Below, in pieces: positions 50,800 through 59,872 of a stretch of DNA of 64,000 nt. The notes below the pieces were generated by a model that saw only the letters and a program-made list of their open reading frames with translations, was not told where the DNA came from and searched no databases. A program made the translations under genes and the position numbers. The stretch covers positions 1 to 64,000 of the forward strand of contig NZ_RJTM01000035.1 in the NCBI RefSeq assembly GCF_003725735.1. The letters run 5' to 3'. Numbering within the stretch: the stretch's first letter is position 1; every line of letters starts with the position of its first letter. This stretch comes from Sinomicrobium pectinilyticum (GTDB taxonomy: Bacteria > Bacteroidota > Bacteroidia > Flavobacteriales > Flavobacteriaceae).

Positions 50800-53001
50800 T
50801 TATGGTTTTTTATCAGTAATACTGTTGGTTTCTTTTATTTTGATATCTGTTCCCAATCTTTGCAGGTAAGCTATCAGGGCAATGATCTCACGGTCTTTCA
50901 TTTCAGTAAATGCTTCTCCGCGTTCTTCCGCTATTTGCCTGTCCTCTTCATACGATCTTACGAAGTCCGGGTCGTTATGCAGATTCGCTTCAATGGTCTT
51001 CGCCTGTGTTTTCATATCTTCCTGTGCCTTTGCTATGTCTTCATCGGTATAAGGTACACCCAGAGACACCATGGCTTTCATTTTGCTTTCCGTATTGCTT
51101 CTGTCGTGCTTGTTCTTAACCAGCCATTTATAGCTGGGCATAATGGAGCCGGAAGATGTGCTCTGCGGGTCCCACATGTGGTTAAAGTGCCAGTTGTCGG
51201 AATATTTTCCGCCAACCCGGAACAGGTCCGGACCGGTACGTTTACTTCCCCAGAGGAACGGGTGGTCATATACGTATTCCCCCGACCTGGAATACTCTCC
51301 GTAACGTTCCACTTCACTGCGGAACGGCCGGATCATCTGCGAATGACAACTCACACAACCTTCCCGGATATATATGTCCCTCCCTTCGAGTTCAAGGGGA
51401 GTGTATGGTTTAACACTGCTTATGGTAGGGATATTGGATTTTACCATCAGTGTAGGCACGATTTCCACAATCCCACCAATAAGAATTGCTATGGTAGCCA
51501 GTATGGTAAGCTGTACGGGGCGACGTTCAAGCCAGGTATGAAAACCTTCTCCCCTAACCTTGCCTTTGGATACGCGTTGCAATGCAGGCGCTTCCGCCAG
51601 TTCGTCATTTACTTTATTTCCTTTGCGGATAGTCACCCAAACGTTATAAACACCAACCAGAGCACCAACTATATAAAGGGAGCCTCCAATGGCACGCATC
51701 CAGTACATGGGTATGATCTGTGTAACAGTTTCCAGGAAATTGCCGTAGATCAGTGTTCCGTCAGGATTGAATTGTTTCCACATAGAAGCCTGGAGAAAGC
51801 CGGCTACATACATCGGCAGGGTATAGAGAACGATCCCCAGGGTACCTATCCAGAAATGGAAGTTTGCCAGTGTATTGGAATAGAGCTTTGTTCTGAACAT
51901 CCTCGGCACCAGCCAATAGATCATACCGAACGTGAGGAAACCATTCCACGCCAGTGCGCCTACATGCACGTGAGCGATGACCCAGTCTGTAAAATGCGCT
52001 ATGGCATTGACATTTTTCAGGGAGAGCATAGGCCCCTCAAAAGTGGCCATCCCATACCCGGTAATGGCAACCACCATAAATTTCAGCACGGGATCCGTAC
52101 GTACTTTATCCCATGCCCCGCGCAGTGTCAGCAATCCGTTTATCATTCCTCCCCAGGAAGGCGCTATAAGCATAATGGAAAATACAACACCCAGGTTTTG
52201 CGCCCAGTCGGGCAAAGCGGAATACAACAAATGGTGCGGGCCCGCCCAGATATAGATAAATATCAGTGACCAGAAGTGAACGATGGAGAGCTTATAGGAA
52301 TATACCGGCCTGTTGGCTGCCTTGGGAACAAAATAATACATCAATCCCAGGAAAGGAGTCGTAAGAAAAAAAGCAACTGCATTATGTCCGTACCACCATT
52401 GTACCAGGGCATCCTGAACTCCGGCGTAAACCGAGTAGCTTTTCAGTGCGCTGACCGGAATTTCAAGGCTGTTGAATATATGCAACACAGCCACGGTAAC
52501 AAAGGTTGCCAGGTAAAACCATATGGCTACATACAGGTGTCTTTGCCTTCGCTTGAGAATAGTACCTATCATGTTTACCCCGAAAGCTACCCAGACCAGT
52601 GCTATGGCAATATCTATAGGCCATTCCAGTTCGGCATATTCCTTGGAAGTGGTATACCCCAGGGGAAGGGTTATTGCAGCGGAAACAATAATAAGCTGCC
52701 ATCCCCAAAAATTAAAATTACTCAAAAAGTCGCTGTACATCCGGGCCTTGAGTAGTCGCTGGAGGGAGTAATATACCCCCGCAAAAATGGCATTCCCGAC
52801 GAATGCAAAAATAACGGCATTGGTATGCAATGGCCTCAAACGCCCGAAACTAAGCCAGGAAATACCTTCGGTAAGGCCGGGGAATAAAAACAAAAATGCA
52901 AGTAACAGCCCCACTGCCATCCCGATAATGCCCCAGAACATAGTGGCCAGTAAAAACTTCCGTACAATTTTGTTATCGTAATAAAATTGCTCTATTTCCA
53001 T
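50800..53001 (-). CDS. ccoNO: Fused cbb3 oxidase subunits I and II (CcoN-CcoO)
   Basis: A 733-residue fusion. The N-terminal 470 residues are CcoN with about 12 helices and the heme/Cu_B histidines (for instance WWYGHNAVAFF, and AHVHVGALAWN). The C-terminal 250 residues are CcoO with one membrane helix and a single heme c site in CVSCHSQMIRPF near residue 550. Fusion of the two subunits is normal in Bacteroidota. This is the catalytic core of a high-affinity terminal oxidase that takes electrons from menaquinol through cytochrome c. Two bases separate it from ccoS. Confidence 0.96.
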   Translation of the reverse strand: MEIEQFYYDNKIVRKFLLATMFWGIIGMAVGLLLAFLFLFPGLTEGISWLSFGRLRPLHTNAVIFAFVGNAIFAGVYYSLQRLLKARMYSDFLSNFNFWGWQLIIVSAAITLPLGYTTSKEYAELEWPIDIAIALVWVAFGVNMIGTILKRRQRHLYVAIWFYLATFVTVAVLHIFNSLEIPVSALKSYSVYAGVQDALVQWWYGHNAVAFFLTTPFLGLMYYFVPKAANRPVYSYKLSIVHFWSLIFIYIWAGPHHLLYSALPDWAQNLGVVFSIMLIAPSWGGMINGLLTLRGAWDKVRTDPVLKFMVVAITGYGMATFEGPMLSLKNVNAIAHFTDWVIAHVHVGALAWNGFLTFGMIYWLVPRMFRTKLYSNTLANFHFWIGTLGIVLYTLPMYVAGFLQASMWKQFNPDGTLIYGNFLETVTQIIPMYWMRAIGGSLYIVGALVGVYNVWVTIRKGNKVNDELAEAPALQRVSKGKVRGEGFHTWLERRPVQLTILATIAILIGGIVEIVPTLMVKSNIPTISSVKPYTPLELEGRDIYIREGCVSCHSQMIRPFRSEVERYGEYSRSGEYVYDHPFLWGSKRTGPDLFRVGGKYSDNWHFNHMWDPQSTSSGSIMPSYKWLVKNKHDRSNTESKMKAMVSLGVPYTDEDIAKAQEDMKTQAKTIEANLHNDPDFVRSYEEDRQIAEERGEAFTEMKDREIIALIAYLQRLGTDIKIKETNSITDKKP

Positions 53002-53003
53002 AG

Positions 53004-53192
53004 TTATGATTGTTTATTATCTGTTGTTTTGCAGGGTTCTTTTTCCTCTACCAGTTCGTCTTCGAAAAGCATACGTATCGAGGGCGTATAACTATCGTGG
53101 TACTGCCCTTTTTTTACCGCGGTTATAAAAGCCGTAAGGAAAATAACCGCTACTGCGATACTCACTGTTATAAGAATATATATGACACTCAT
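53004..53192 (-). CDS. ccoS: cbb3 assembly protein CcoS
   Basis: A 62-residue single-helix protein (helix 3-25) with the typical tail GQYHDSYTPSIRMLFEDEL. CcoS is needed for cofactor insertion into the cbb3 oxidase. The ATG chosen gives the family start SVIYIL. The frame is open 24 codons further, to an ATG that overlaps the ccoI stop (ATGA); coupling could favour that start, but the extra residues are not family-like. Confidence 0.87.
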   Translation of the reverse strand: MSVIYILITVSIAVAVIFLTAFITAVKKGQYHDSYTPSIRMLFEDELVEEKEPCKTTDNKQS

Positions 53193-53260
53193 TCCGGTTT
53201 CTTTTGCTGTCAAAATTACTTTCCCGCCAGCGGGCAAAATATGATAAAAGTCATATTGCG

Positions 53261-55642
53261 TCATTTTAAATTTCTGCTGATAAAATTGGTGAGCACGGTT
53301 ACGAAGACTACGATGGTAACAGAGCTCAGGGGCATGAGGATAGCGGCTATTACCGGCGATAATCGTCCGGAAACCGCAAAGGACAGCCCGGCTATATTGT
53401 AGAGGAAAGAGAGTACGAAACTGATTTTAAGTACCCTTATCCCCTTTCTCGAAATATCTATGAACTGCGGAATGTCCCGGAAGCGGGAAGCATCGAGTAT
53501 GGCATCGCATGCGGGCGAAAAAGCATTGGTATCTTCGGCAATGACAACACCCACATCACTTTGCTGCAGGGCCCCGGCATCGTTGAGACCATCTCCTACC
53601 ATCATTACCCTGGCTCCCCTGTCCCGGCATTGCCGAACATAGTTCAGTTTGTCTTTCGGTTTGCGGTTAAAAAGCATCTGTATTCCCGGTGGAAGCAGTT
53701 GTTCCAGGTAAGGCCGTTCGCTTTCGTTGTCACCGCTCAGAATGGCAAGGTGGTAGGTCCGGGATAACTTTTCAAATAAAAACAACATGCCTTCCCTGTA
53801 GGCATTACCAAAAGTAAACCTGCCTCGATAATGGTTGTCAGTACTGATATGGACACTTGTTTTTCTCGGGACATCCGGACTTTTATTTCCTGTAAACCCG
53901 GCAGATCCTATACGTATCTGTTTCTCCGTATATGTGGCCTCTATTCCTTCTCCCTGGTATTCCTGAAAAATATCGGGCGTAAGGATGCCATTGCTATGCA
54001 GAATAGTGTATAACTGCCTGCTCAACGGATGGGAAGAGTTCCTGAGGGTACTTTTAAGCATATCTTCTTCTTCCGGATTAAGAATATCCCCTTCGTAGGT
54101 AATGGCTGCGGAATTCCCCGTGGTAATGGTTCCGGTCTTGTCGAAGATAATGGTATCTGTCTTTGCCAGTCTTTCTATTACAGAAGCATTTTTCAGGTAG
54201 AATTTTTTTCTGCCGAAAATCCGCACCAGGTTTCCCAGAGCAAAAGGTGCGGACAGGGCCAGCGCACAGGGACAGGCTATGATAAGTACTGCGGTAAAGG
54301 CATTGAATGCAACATCCGTATATCCCCGGTATAACCAATATGCAAGTGATAAAAAAGCTATCCCGAGGACTATAGGCGTAAAATAGCGGCTCACCGTGTT
54401 GGTCAGGGTACTGTACCGGTCTTCCTTCTTCTCCCCGAAAGCGCTGTCGGACCACAATCGGGTAAGATAGCTTTGGGAGACGGAGCCCAGAGCCTCTATT
54501 TCCAGTAAACCCGATAACTGCCGTCCCCCGGCAAATAATTTCTCTCCCTGTTGTTTTTCCACCGGTTCCGCCTCTCCGGTTACAAAACTGTAATCGATAA
54601 GGGCATTGCCTTTTAAAAGTTTACCGTCAACCGGAATGAGTTCTTCGTTCCGCACCAGAAAGCGGTCTCCCTTTACGATCTCATTCACCTGTACGGCTTC
54701 CTCCCTTTCTCCGGATACCCTGGTCACGGCTACGGGGAAATAGGATTTGTAATCACGTTCAAAAGAAAGAAAGTCATAAGTTCTTTGCTGCAGGTATCTC
54801 CCTATGGTCATAAAAAAGATCAGGCCCGTAAGGCTGTCAAAAAATCCCGGGCCGTAACCGAAGGTTATATCCGCCAGGCTGCGGAAGAACATCACGGCTA
54901 TGCCGAGAGCTATAGGAACGTCTATGTTGAGTAAACCGGAGCGGATACTTTTATAAGAAGATATAAAATAATCTCCCGCAGCATAGAAAACCGCAGGAAG
55001 GGACAAGGCAAACATCAGCCAGCGAAAAAATGGCTTATACTGTTCCAGCCAGAATTCTTCCACTTCAAAATATTCCGGGAAAGACAGCAACATTACATTG
55101 CCGAAGGCAAAACCGGCAATCCCTAATTTGTACAGTAATGAGCTGTTTTCCGGCTCCGGTACGGATTCCAGGTTTTGCAGGTTTATATTGGGCTCATATC
55201 CTATGGAAACCAGTAACAGTACAATTTCCTTCAGGGAAACCGTATCACTGTCATAAGTGACACGAATACTCTTTTTCGGAAAATCTACCTGAGATTCCCT
55301 TATGCCCTTGTGCAGTTTTTTCAGGTTTTCCAGTATCCAGATACAGGAACTGCAATGAATTCCGGGAATATAAAGACGGGCAACATGTACAGGTCCATCG
55401 TGAAACTCCAGGAGTTTTCCGGAAATATCCCGGTTGTCCAGGAAATCGTATTTCGAATGGTACTCCCCGGGGCGCATACCGGGAGCTGCTTCCATATCAT
55501 AGTAATTCTCCAGACCATTCCCGGCAAGTATACTGTAAACCGTTTTGCACCCGGTACAACAAAAATTCTTGTTATCATATACAATATCTGTTCCTTTACA
55601 GGAGGTACCGCAATGAAAACAGGCTTTTCCGTTATCTTCCAT
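53261..55642 (-). CDS. ccoI: Copper-transporting P-type ATPase (CcoI/FixI-like)
   Basis: A 793-residue P1B ATPase. The N-terminus has a Cys-rich head (CFHCGTSC, CCTGC), then a heavy-metal domain with GIHCSSC near residue 96, eight membrane helices, the ion motif CPCALALS near residue 460, the phosphorylation site DKTGT near residue 500 and the GDGLNDAGAL hinge near residue 695. CcoI supplies copper to the cbb3 oxidase. It is the first gene of the leftward operon, with the promoter shared with the Fnr-like gene. Confidence 0.95.
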   Translation of the reverse strand: MEDNGKACFHCGTSCKGTDIVYDNKNFCCTGCKTVYSILAGNGLENYYDMEAAPGMRPGEYHSKYDFLDNRDISGKLLEFHDGPVHVARLYIPGIHCSSCIWILENLKKLHKGIRESQVDFPKKSIRVTYDSDTVSLKEIVLLLVSIGYEPNINLQNLESVPEPENSSLLYKLGIAGFAFGNVMLLSFPEYFEVEEFWLEQYKPFFRWLMFALSLPAVFYAAGDYFISSYKSIRSGLLNIDVPIALGIAVMFFRSLADITFGYGPGFFDSLTGLIFFMTIGRYLQQRTYDFLSFERDYKSYFPVAVTRVSGEREEAVQVNEIVKGDRFLVRNEELIPVDGKLLKGNALIDYSFVTGEAEPVEKQQGEKLFAGGRQLSGLLEIEALGSVSQSYLTRLWSDSAFGEKKEDRYSTLTNTVSRYFTPIVLGIAFLSLAYWLYRGYTDVAFNAFTAVLIIACPCALALSAPFALGNLVRIFGRKKFYLKNASVIERLAKTDTIIFDKTGTITTGNSAAITYEGDILNPEEEDMLKSTLRNSSHPLSRQLYTILHSNGILTPDIFQEYQGEGIEATYTEKQIRIGSAGFTGNKSPDVPRKTSVHISTDNHYRGRFTFGNAYREGMLFLFEKLSRTYHLAILSGDNESERPYLEQLLPPGIQMLFNRKPKDKLNYVRQCRDRGARVMMVGDGLNDAGALQQSDVGVVIAEDTNAFSPACDAILDASRFRDIPQFIDISRKGIRVLKISFVLSFLYNIAGLSFAVSGRLSPVIAAILMPLSSVTIVVFVTVLTNFISRNLK

Positions 55643-55660
55643 GTCCCAGTGATTTTACAG

Positions 55661-55704
55661 CAAAAGTGATGATCTATAACCAGAAATGACATGACATTTA
55701 TCAG
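55661..55704 (-). promoter_or_regulatory. cco operon promoter with Fnr-like palindrome
   Basis: ATGACATTTATCAG (55691-55704, 13 of 14 positions of ATGAYAWWTRTCAT) lies 22 bases upstream, in the minus direction, of CACTTTTG (55668-55661), a near -7 match. Spacing and the following bases equal those of hemN. The leader is only about 13 bases. The site also lies upstream of the divergent regulator gene, allowing autoregulation. Confidence 0.7.
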
Positions 55705-55747
55705 TTGATATTTCGTAATTTTACTTCGGATTTCAACCGTAGGAATT

Positions 55748-56449
55748 ATGAACAGGTGCGAGCAATGTATAGTACGGCAGTTCACTGCCCTTAATGCACT
55801 TACAAAAGATGAGCTGATGCGGATGGCGGTATGCCGGACATCGGAAAATATAAAGAAGGGACAGATTTTATTTGAAGAGGGGGAACATCCGAAAGGTGTT
55901 TATTGCATAAAAAGCGGTATCTGTAAACTTACCAAGCTGAGTGCCAATGGCAGGGAACAGATCGTAAAGCTGGTGACCCGCGGCGACCTTCTCGGGCAGC
56001 GAAGCATTTTAAGCGGCGAAAAGGTAAATCTCACTGCCATTGCGGTGAGTGATATGGAAATCTGCCTGTTGCCGAAAGAAGATATACTGAGATCGCTGGC
56101 CAATAACAGGGAATTTTCTTCCGAAGTGATGAAAGAGGTATGCCACGACCTGAAAAATGCCAATAATTCCACCGTAAACATGGCGCAAAAAACAGTGAAA
56201 CAGCGCCTTGCGGATACACTGTTATACCTTTACAAAACTTTCGGTACGGATAAGCACGGTTTTCTTTCGGCACAACTCACCCGTGAAGAACTGGCGGGTA
56301 TGGTAGGTACGGCCACCGAATCGCTTATCCGCATGCTTTCGGGACTCATGAAGGAAGGATACCTTAAAACCGGAGGTAAAAAAATACTTCTCATTAATAT
56401 ACCCGGACTGGAAAAAATCTCCGACGGGCAGGAGAATGTTTCATCCTGA
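55748..56449 (+). CDS. Fnr-like Crp-family regulator
   Basis: A 233-residue regulator. The N-terminus has a CxxC pair (Cys4, Cys7), a third Cys near residue 28 and two more near 52 and 57, a pattern that could hold an iron-sulfur cluster as in Fnr. The cyclic-nucleotide-like beta roll spans about 20-135, the helix-turn-helix lies near 175-215 with LTREELAGMVGTATESLIRMLSGL. It is divergent from the cbb3 operon, and an Fnr-like palindrome lies between them, so it is the likely activator of cco and hemN. Cluster binding is inferred only. Confidence 0.88.
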   Translation: MNRCEQCIVRQFTALNALTKDELMRMAVCRTSENIKKGQILFEEGEHPKGVYCIKSGICKLTKLSANGREQIVKLVTRGDLLGQRSILSGEKVNLTAIAVSDMEICLLPKEDILRSLANNREFSSEVMKEVCHDLKNANNSTVNMAQKTVKQRLADTLLYLYKTFGTDKHGFLSAQLTREELAGMVGTATESLIRMLSGLMKEGYLKTGGKKILLINIPGLEKISDGQENVSS

Positions 56450-56464
56450 TGCTACCGTTCTTTA

Positions 56465-57091
56465 TCAGGCCCTGATCAGGTAAGCACACCTGCGTGCGCC
56501 GGCAAGGATATGATCTATACGCTTTACAACCACCTCATCGCCCAGGGCGGATTGAAAAGTCCGTAATTCGGTCCTGCAAAAATCCTGGCATGCTTTGGCC
56601 GCTTCACATATAGGGCAATGATTTTCAAGAAACAGGTAACCGTCATGGGTTTTTTCATAATGCGCCATATACCCTTCTTCCTTCCGTATTTCTGCCAGTA
56701 TCCTGATTTTGTCTTCCAGTGTCACCGCCCCGTGCATCAGTTCTTCGTATTTACGCAGATTGTCTTTTCCTGTGGCGATAATGATCTTTTCCAGGGCCTC
56801 TTCTCCAAGATTCTCACGTATATTCTGTATCAGCCTTACTGTAAGGCTCGAATGTGCGTCCGGAAACCTGGAATGCCCCTTATCCGTCAGTGACCATATC
56901 TGCTGCGGCCGCCCTCTTCCCCGGGAAACACTCTCTGAAGTTACCAGACCTTCCCCGGAAAGCTTCAACAACTGAAACCTCGCACCTTCCGTGGTGATCT
57001 TCAGTTCCGCTGCCAGTTCCTTCAGGCTCTTAGGCCCCTGGTTTTTAAGTATCAGGACAGCTTTATCATGTTCTGCCGCTTCATTATTCAT
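56465..57091 (-). CDS. SufR-like transcriptional regulator
   Basis: A 208-residue winged-helix regulator of the ArsR/DeoR-SufR type. The N-terminal HTH (about 10-75) has LKELAAELKITTEGARFQLLKLSGEGLV; the C-terminal part contains the SufR cysteine block with CPICEAAKACQDFC near residues 160-173 and a late Cys in RRCAYLI, which in SufR hold an iron-sulfur cluster. It starts at an ATG; a TTG three codons up was rejected. Across a 30-base palindrome it is divergent from the superoxide dismutase gene, which is the most likely target. Confidence 0.85.
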   Translation of the reverse strand: MNNEAAEHDKAVLILKNQGPKSLKELAAELKITTEGARFQLLKLSGEGLVTSESVSRGRGRPQQIWSLTDKGHSRFPDAHSSLTVRLIQNIRENLGEEALEKIIIATGKDNLRKYEELMHGAVTLEDKIRILAEIRKEEGYMAHYEKTHDGYLFLENHCPICEAAKACQDFCRTELRTFQSALGDEVVVKRIDHILAGARRCAYLIRA

Positions 57092-57120
57092 AATAAACAA
57101 AGTAATTATTTGGTTTATTA
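57091..57120. promoter_or_regulatory. 30-bp palindromic operator between sufR-like and sod genes
   Basis: Thirteen of fifteen base pairs are symmetric, with half-sites TAATAAAC and GTTTATTA at the ends and TAATTA in the centre. It starts at the regulator's ATG and covers the -33 box of the sod promoter, so binding should repress both. Confidence 0.7.
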
Positions 57121-57139
57121 TGCAAATATACTATATTTG
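57109..57139. promoter_or_regulatory. Divergent promoters of sod and the sufR-like gene
   Basis: The rightward promoter has TTTG (57109-57112), 19 bases, then TATATTTG (57132-57139), an exact consensus. Its mirror image CAAATATA (57123-57130) is a full -7 box for the leftward gene. The two -7 boxes stand back to back around one base, forming a 17-base palindrome. Confidence 0.75.
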
Positions 57140-57180
57140 TGCCATAAACGACGTTCATTTCTCCAAAATAAGAAAAAATC

Positions 57181-57789
57181 ATGCATTACGAGTTACCGGA
57201 ATTACCCTATACATACAGCGAATTGTTTCCTTACATTGATACGGAAACCATGGAAATTCACCATTCCAGGCACCACGCAGGCTATGTAAACAATTTAAAT
57301 GCCGCATTGAAAGATGCGGACATACATCCCGAAAGCCTGGAAAAATTACTGGAAAATATATCGGGCCTCCCCCGGGCCATCCGCAATAATGCCGGAGGGC
57401 ACTACAATCACAGCCTTTTCTGGAAAACCCTCTCCCCTCGTGGTGGCGGGTTTCCTTCAGGCGAACTCTCCGAAGCCATAAGCAGGGATTTCGGTTCTCC
57501 GGAATCCTTTAAAGAAACATTCCGCGCCGCCGCGGCTGCCCGTTTCGGATCGGGCTGGGCCTGGCTGATCCTCACAGCGGAAGGCAGACTGAAGGTGACT
57601 TCGACACCCAACCAGGATAATCCTCTTATGGACGTAGCCGAAGAACAGGGAATTCCCCTGCTGGGACTGGATGTATGGGAACATGCCTACTACCTGAAAT
57701 ACCAGAACAAACGGCCGGAATACATCGAGGCTTTCTGGAATATAATCAACTGGAAAAAAGTGGAAAAGCGGTTCCGGGATAACTCCTGA
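57181..57789 (+). CDS. sodA: Superoxide dismutase (Fe/Mn), cytosolic
   Basis: A 202-residue Fe/Mn superoxide dismutase without signal peptide. Metal ligands: His26-type in [12 protein letters not shown], His near 79 in [13 protein letters not shown], and Asp/His in [15 protein letters not shown] near 160-164. Length is typical. It is expressed from a consensus promoter under a 30-base palindrome next to the SufR-like gene. A second, exported paralogue lies 3.9 kb to the right in the opposite orientation. Fe or Mn preference cannot be told. Confidence 0.95.
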   Translation: MHYELPELPYTYSELFPYIDTETMEIHHSRHHAGYVNNLNAALKDADIHPESLEKLLENISGLPRAIRNNAGGHYNHSLFWKTLSPRGGGFPSGELSEAISRDFGSPESFKETFRAAAAARFGSGWAWLILTAEGRLKVTSTPNQDNPLMDVAEEQGIPLLGLDVWEHAYYLKYQNKRPEYIEAFWNIINWKKVEKRFRDNS

Positions 57790-57873
57790 TACCCTTTTCT
57801 GACGGGGCCCGGTCCCTTCCGCCTTCCGGGCCCCATATCACACAGCAAAAAACAGCATTTATATTTTTTCCAC

Positions 57874-58434
57874 ATGGAGCAATACCAGACTATCTATGAG
57901 CATGCCATCCGCAATTTCGGACAATCCGGAACGGCCTGGCTGGAAGATATTTTTCCTGTCATCTCTGACGAGGTTTTACTGATAGATATCGAAAGTAAAA
58001 AGCTGATAAACAATCATGCCGTATTTCCTTATCCGAACCTTGAACTGTTAGTAGGCCGCGGCTCCGTACGTTATATTATTGTTACCCAAACCTTTTTCCC
58101 TGCTTCAGGTAAAATACTGACTCCTCCTTCCCGTCTTGCACGCTCTGGATGGGGACATAGTCTCTGGCAAACCTATACCGAACTCTACCATAACGCCGGG
58201 CTCCCTTTGCAATGCCCCGGGCTGCTCGCAAAATTACAGGTCATGGAGAAAATCCTTGAATTGTGTAACCTGCAGGAAATCCGGAAAGCCTATGAGCATA
58301 AGGATATCGTTAATATTTTCGGCTGGTTATACGATTCCGGTCAAAAAAAGATAGAAGATACACATACCGATCTCCTGCTTACGCTCGACGAAACCCTGCT
58401 TTATAAGGATAATCCGGAGTATATAGGATTTTGA
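57874..58434 (+). CDS. Protein of unknown function
   Basis: A 186-residue soluble protein that I do not recognise. There is no signal peptide or membrane helix. It has an aromatic-rich, mostly alpha-helical make-up, with a central segment SRLARSGWGHSLWQTYTELYH and an acidic C-terminus with many Asp and Glu. Two Cys are widely spaced. It lies 85 bases after sod on the same strand and could be co-transcribed with it. Codon use agrees with the neighbours, so it is probably native. Confidence 0.65.
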   Translation: MEQYQTIYEHAIRNFGQSGTAWLEDIFPVISDEVLLIDIESKKLINNHAVFPYPNLELLVGRGSVRYIIVTQTFFPASGKILTPPSRLARSGWGHSLWQTYTELYHNAGLPLQCPGLLAKLQVMEKILELCNLQEIRKAYEHKDIVNIFGWLYDSGQKKIEDTHTDLLLTLDETLLYKDNPEYIGF

Positions 58435-58780
58435 AAGTATCTGAATATATGTAAAAGCCCGGTATTCCGGGTATAAAACAGGATCATTATATTGAAATAA
58501 CCCGGAACCATCAATCTGACCCCCCTACGGTTTTCCCTTAATCCTTTTTGTAAAATTTACTGATACGGAAATATATCGCTTCAAAAATATCGTATATTTG
58601 TGTCATCCCCCTTTCTACTTTTTTTAAAATTGATAAAAAGAAAATACTCTTTTTACAACAGGTATGTACCGGATGTGTACTTTGGTACATTCGTGGAAAA
58701 CCTGCCCGGGATCTGTGGTATTACGGATTGCCGCGGCCTTTTATACTAACGCTCACAACTAATCTGAAACCGACCGAATC
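58435..58780. other. Intergenic spacer with a -7 box
   Basis: A TATATTTG element at 58593-58600 points to the next gene, but no -33 box is seen and the leader would be about 175 bases. That leader has a 7-bp stem (ATGTACC/GGTACAT). A short frame inside it (starting at the ATG of that stem) has no recognisable features. Confidence 0.45.
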
Positions 58781-59872
58781 ATGAAAAAAACTACCCGCAT
58801 TTTTTTATTGTCACTGCTTGTCTGTACAGGATTGTCCCCGATGGTCCGTGCACAGCACTTCTCTTTAAAACCCCTCAGGGACATCCACCCGGTAAACAAT
58901 GAATATTTCAGTTTTCCCTATATAACGGACAGTACGGATGCTGCTATCAGGATAAATACCTGGTTACACGGTACTATCCTGGAAACGCTCCCCGGAAAAT
59001 ATCAACATTCCCCTTTTGAAAAAATATGGCCTAAAAACAGGTCCGGACAAGGGGTGACCACGCTCAACTACCTGGTGTATGCCAATAACAACAAGTATAT
59101 CTCCCTGGATATTACCGGGGAATATTCCGGTACGTACACCTCTCCCTTTTCGGTCATTCAGAATTTCGATGCGCAAAGCGGCCAGCCCATTACCCTGGCA
59201 GACATTTTTACTTCCAAGGGGTTCAAAACCCTTCAGCAACTGGCCATAAAACAAAGGACAGCATTACTGAACAATTTTCTTACTTCCCTTGACACAACCG
59301 ACCGGAATGATGCAGAACAATATTACCGGTATAGGGATTGCCTCTCTTCGGTAAAAAATGATGACCTGGCACATGACAAGTTATTGCTCACCAATAATTC
59401 CCTTAAGATCATACGCAGCAGTTGTTCTTCACATTCCGTTAATGCTTATGATCCGTTCGGTGATTTTGAAAACGAATTCGGTTTCGAACAGTTACGGCCC
59501 CTGCTTAACGAGTACGGCAAACATCTTCTGTCTTCTGCTTCCGGCAGTAAGTATATGTGGTCAGGGAAAAATGGTATCCGCATCGGGCTTTACCGGGGCG
59601 CCATTGACCGGCAACAACCTGTAAGCATCTTCGTAGAAAGGATTTACGGTGACGGCTCGGTAAGGGCCTTCTGTTATTATGACAAAGCAGGAAAAAGAAT
59701 CGACCTGCAAACGGAGCGAAAGCCGGATGGCTCTTATGAATTCAGGGAAATAGGGCCGGATCAAAAAACCATTACGGGAATATTCCGGCTCAAATATGAC
59801 CGTTCTTTTCACCTGGAAGGAGACTGGTATACTCCCGACGGGCCTTCGGCACACCGGGTTGACCTGAATTAA
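58781..59872 (+). CDS. Exported protein with a DUF3298-like domain
   Basis: A 363-residue protein with a signal peptide of about 25 residues (ending VRAQ). The central part resembles DUF3298, the extracellular domain of the anti-sigma factor RsiV: SLDITGEYSGTYTSPFSVI followed by NFDAQSGQPITLADIF near residues 125-145. No membrane helix and no catalytic motif. The C-terminal 90 residues are beta-rich and unassigned. Its stop overlaps the stop of the convergent LanC gene by four bases. A link to the lantipeptide-like locus is possible only by position. Confidence 0.78.
   Translation: MKKTTRIFLLSLLVCTGLSPMVRAQHFSLKPLRDIHPVNNEYFSFPYITDSTDAAIRINTWLHGTILETLPGKYQHSPFEKIWPKNRSGQGVTTLNYLVYANNNKYISLDITGEYSGTYTSPFSVIQNFDAQSGQPITLADIFTSKGFKTLQQLAIKQRTALLNNFLTSLDTTDRNDAEQYYRYRDCLSSVKNDDLAHDKLLLTNNSLKIIRSSCSSHSVNAYDPFGDFENEFGFEQLRPLLNEYGKHLLSSASGSKYMWSGKNGIRIGLYRGAIDRQQPVSIFVERIYGDGSVRAFCYYDKAGKRIDLQTERKPDGSYEFREIGPDQKTITGIFRLKYDRSFHLEGDWYTPDGPSAHRVDLN

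Noticed and set aside
50860-52269. A 469-codon plus-strand frame
   Set aside because: It is antisense to ccoNO; length comes from codon bias of the real gene.
58657-58760. Small frame in the leader of the DUF3298-like gene
   Set aside because: About 32 codons without signal, domain or start context; more likely leader sequence.
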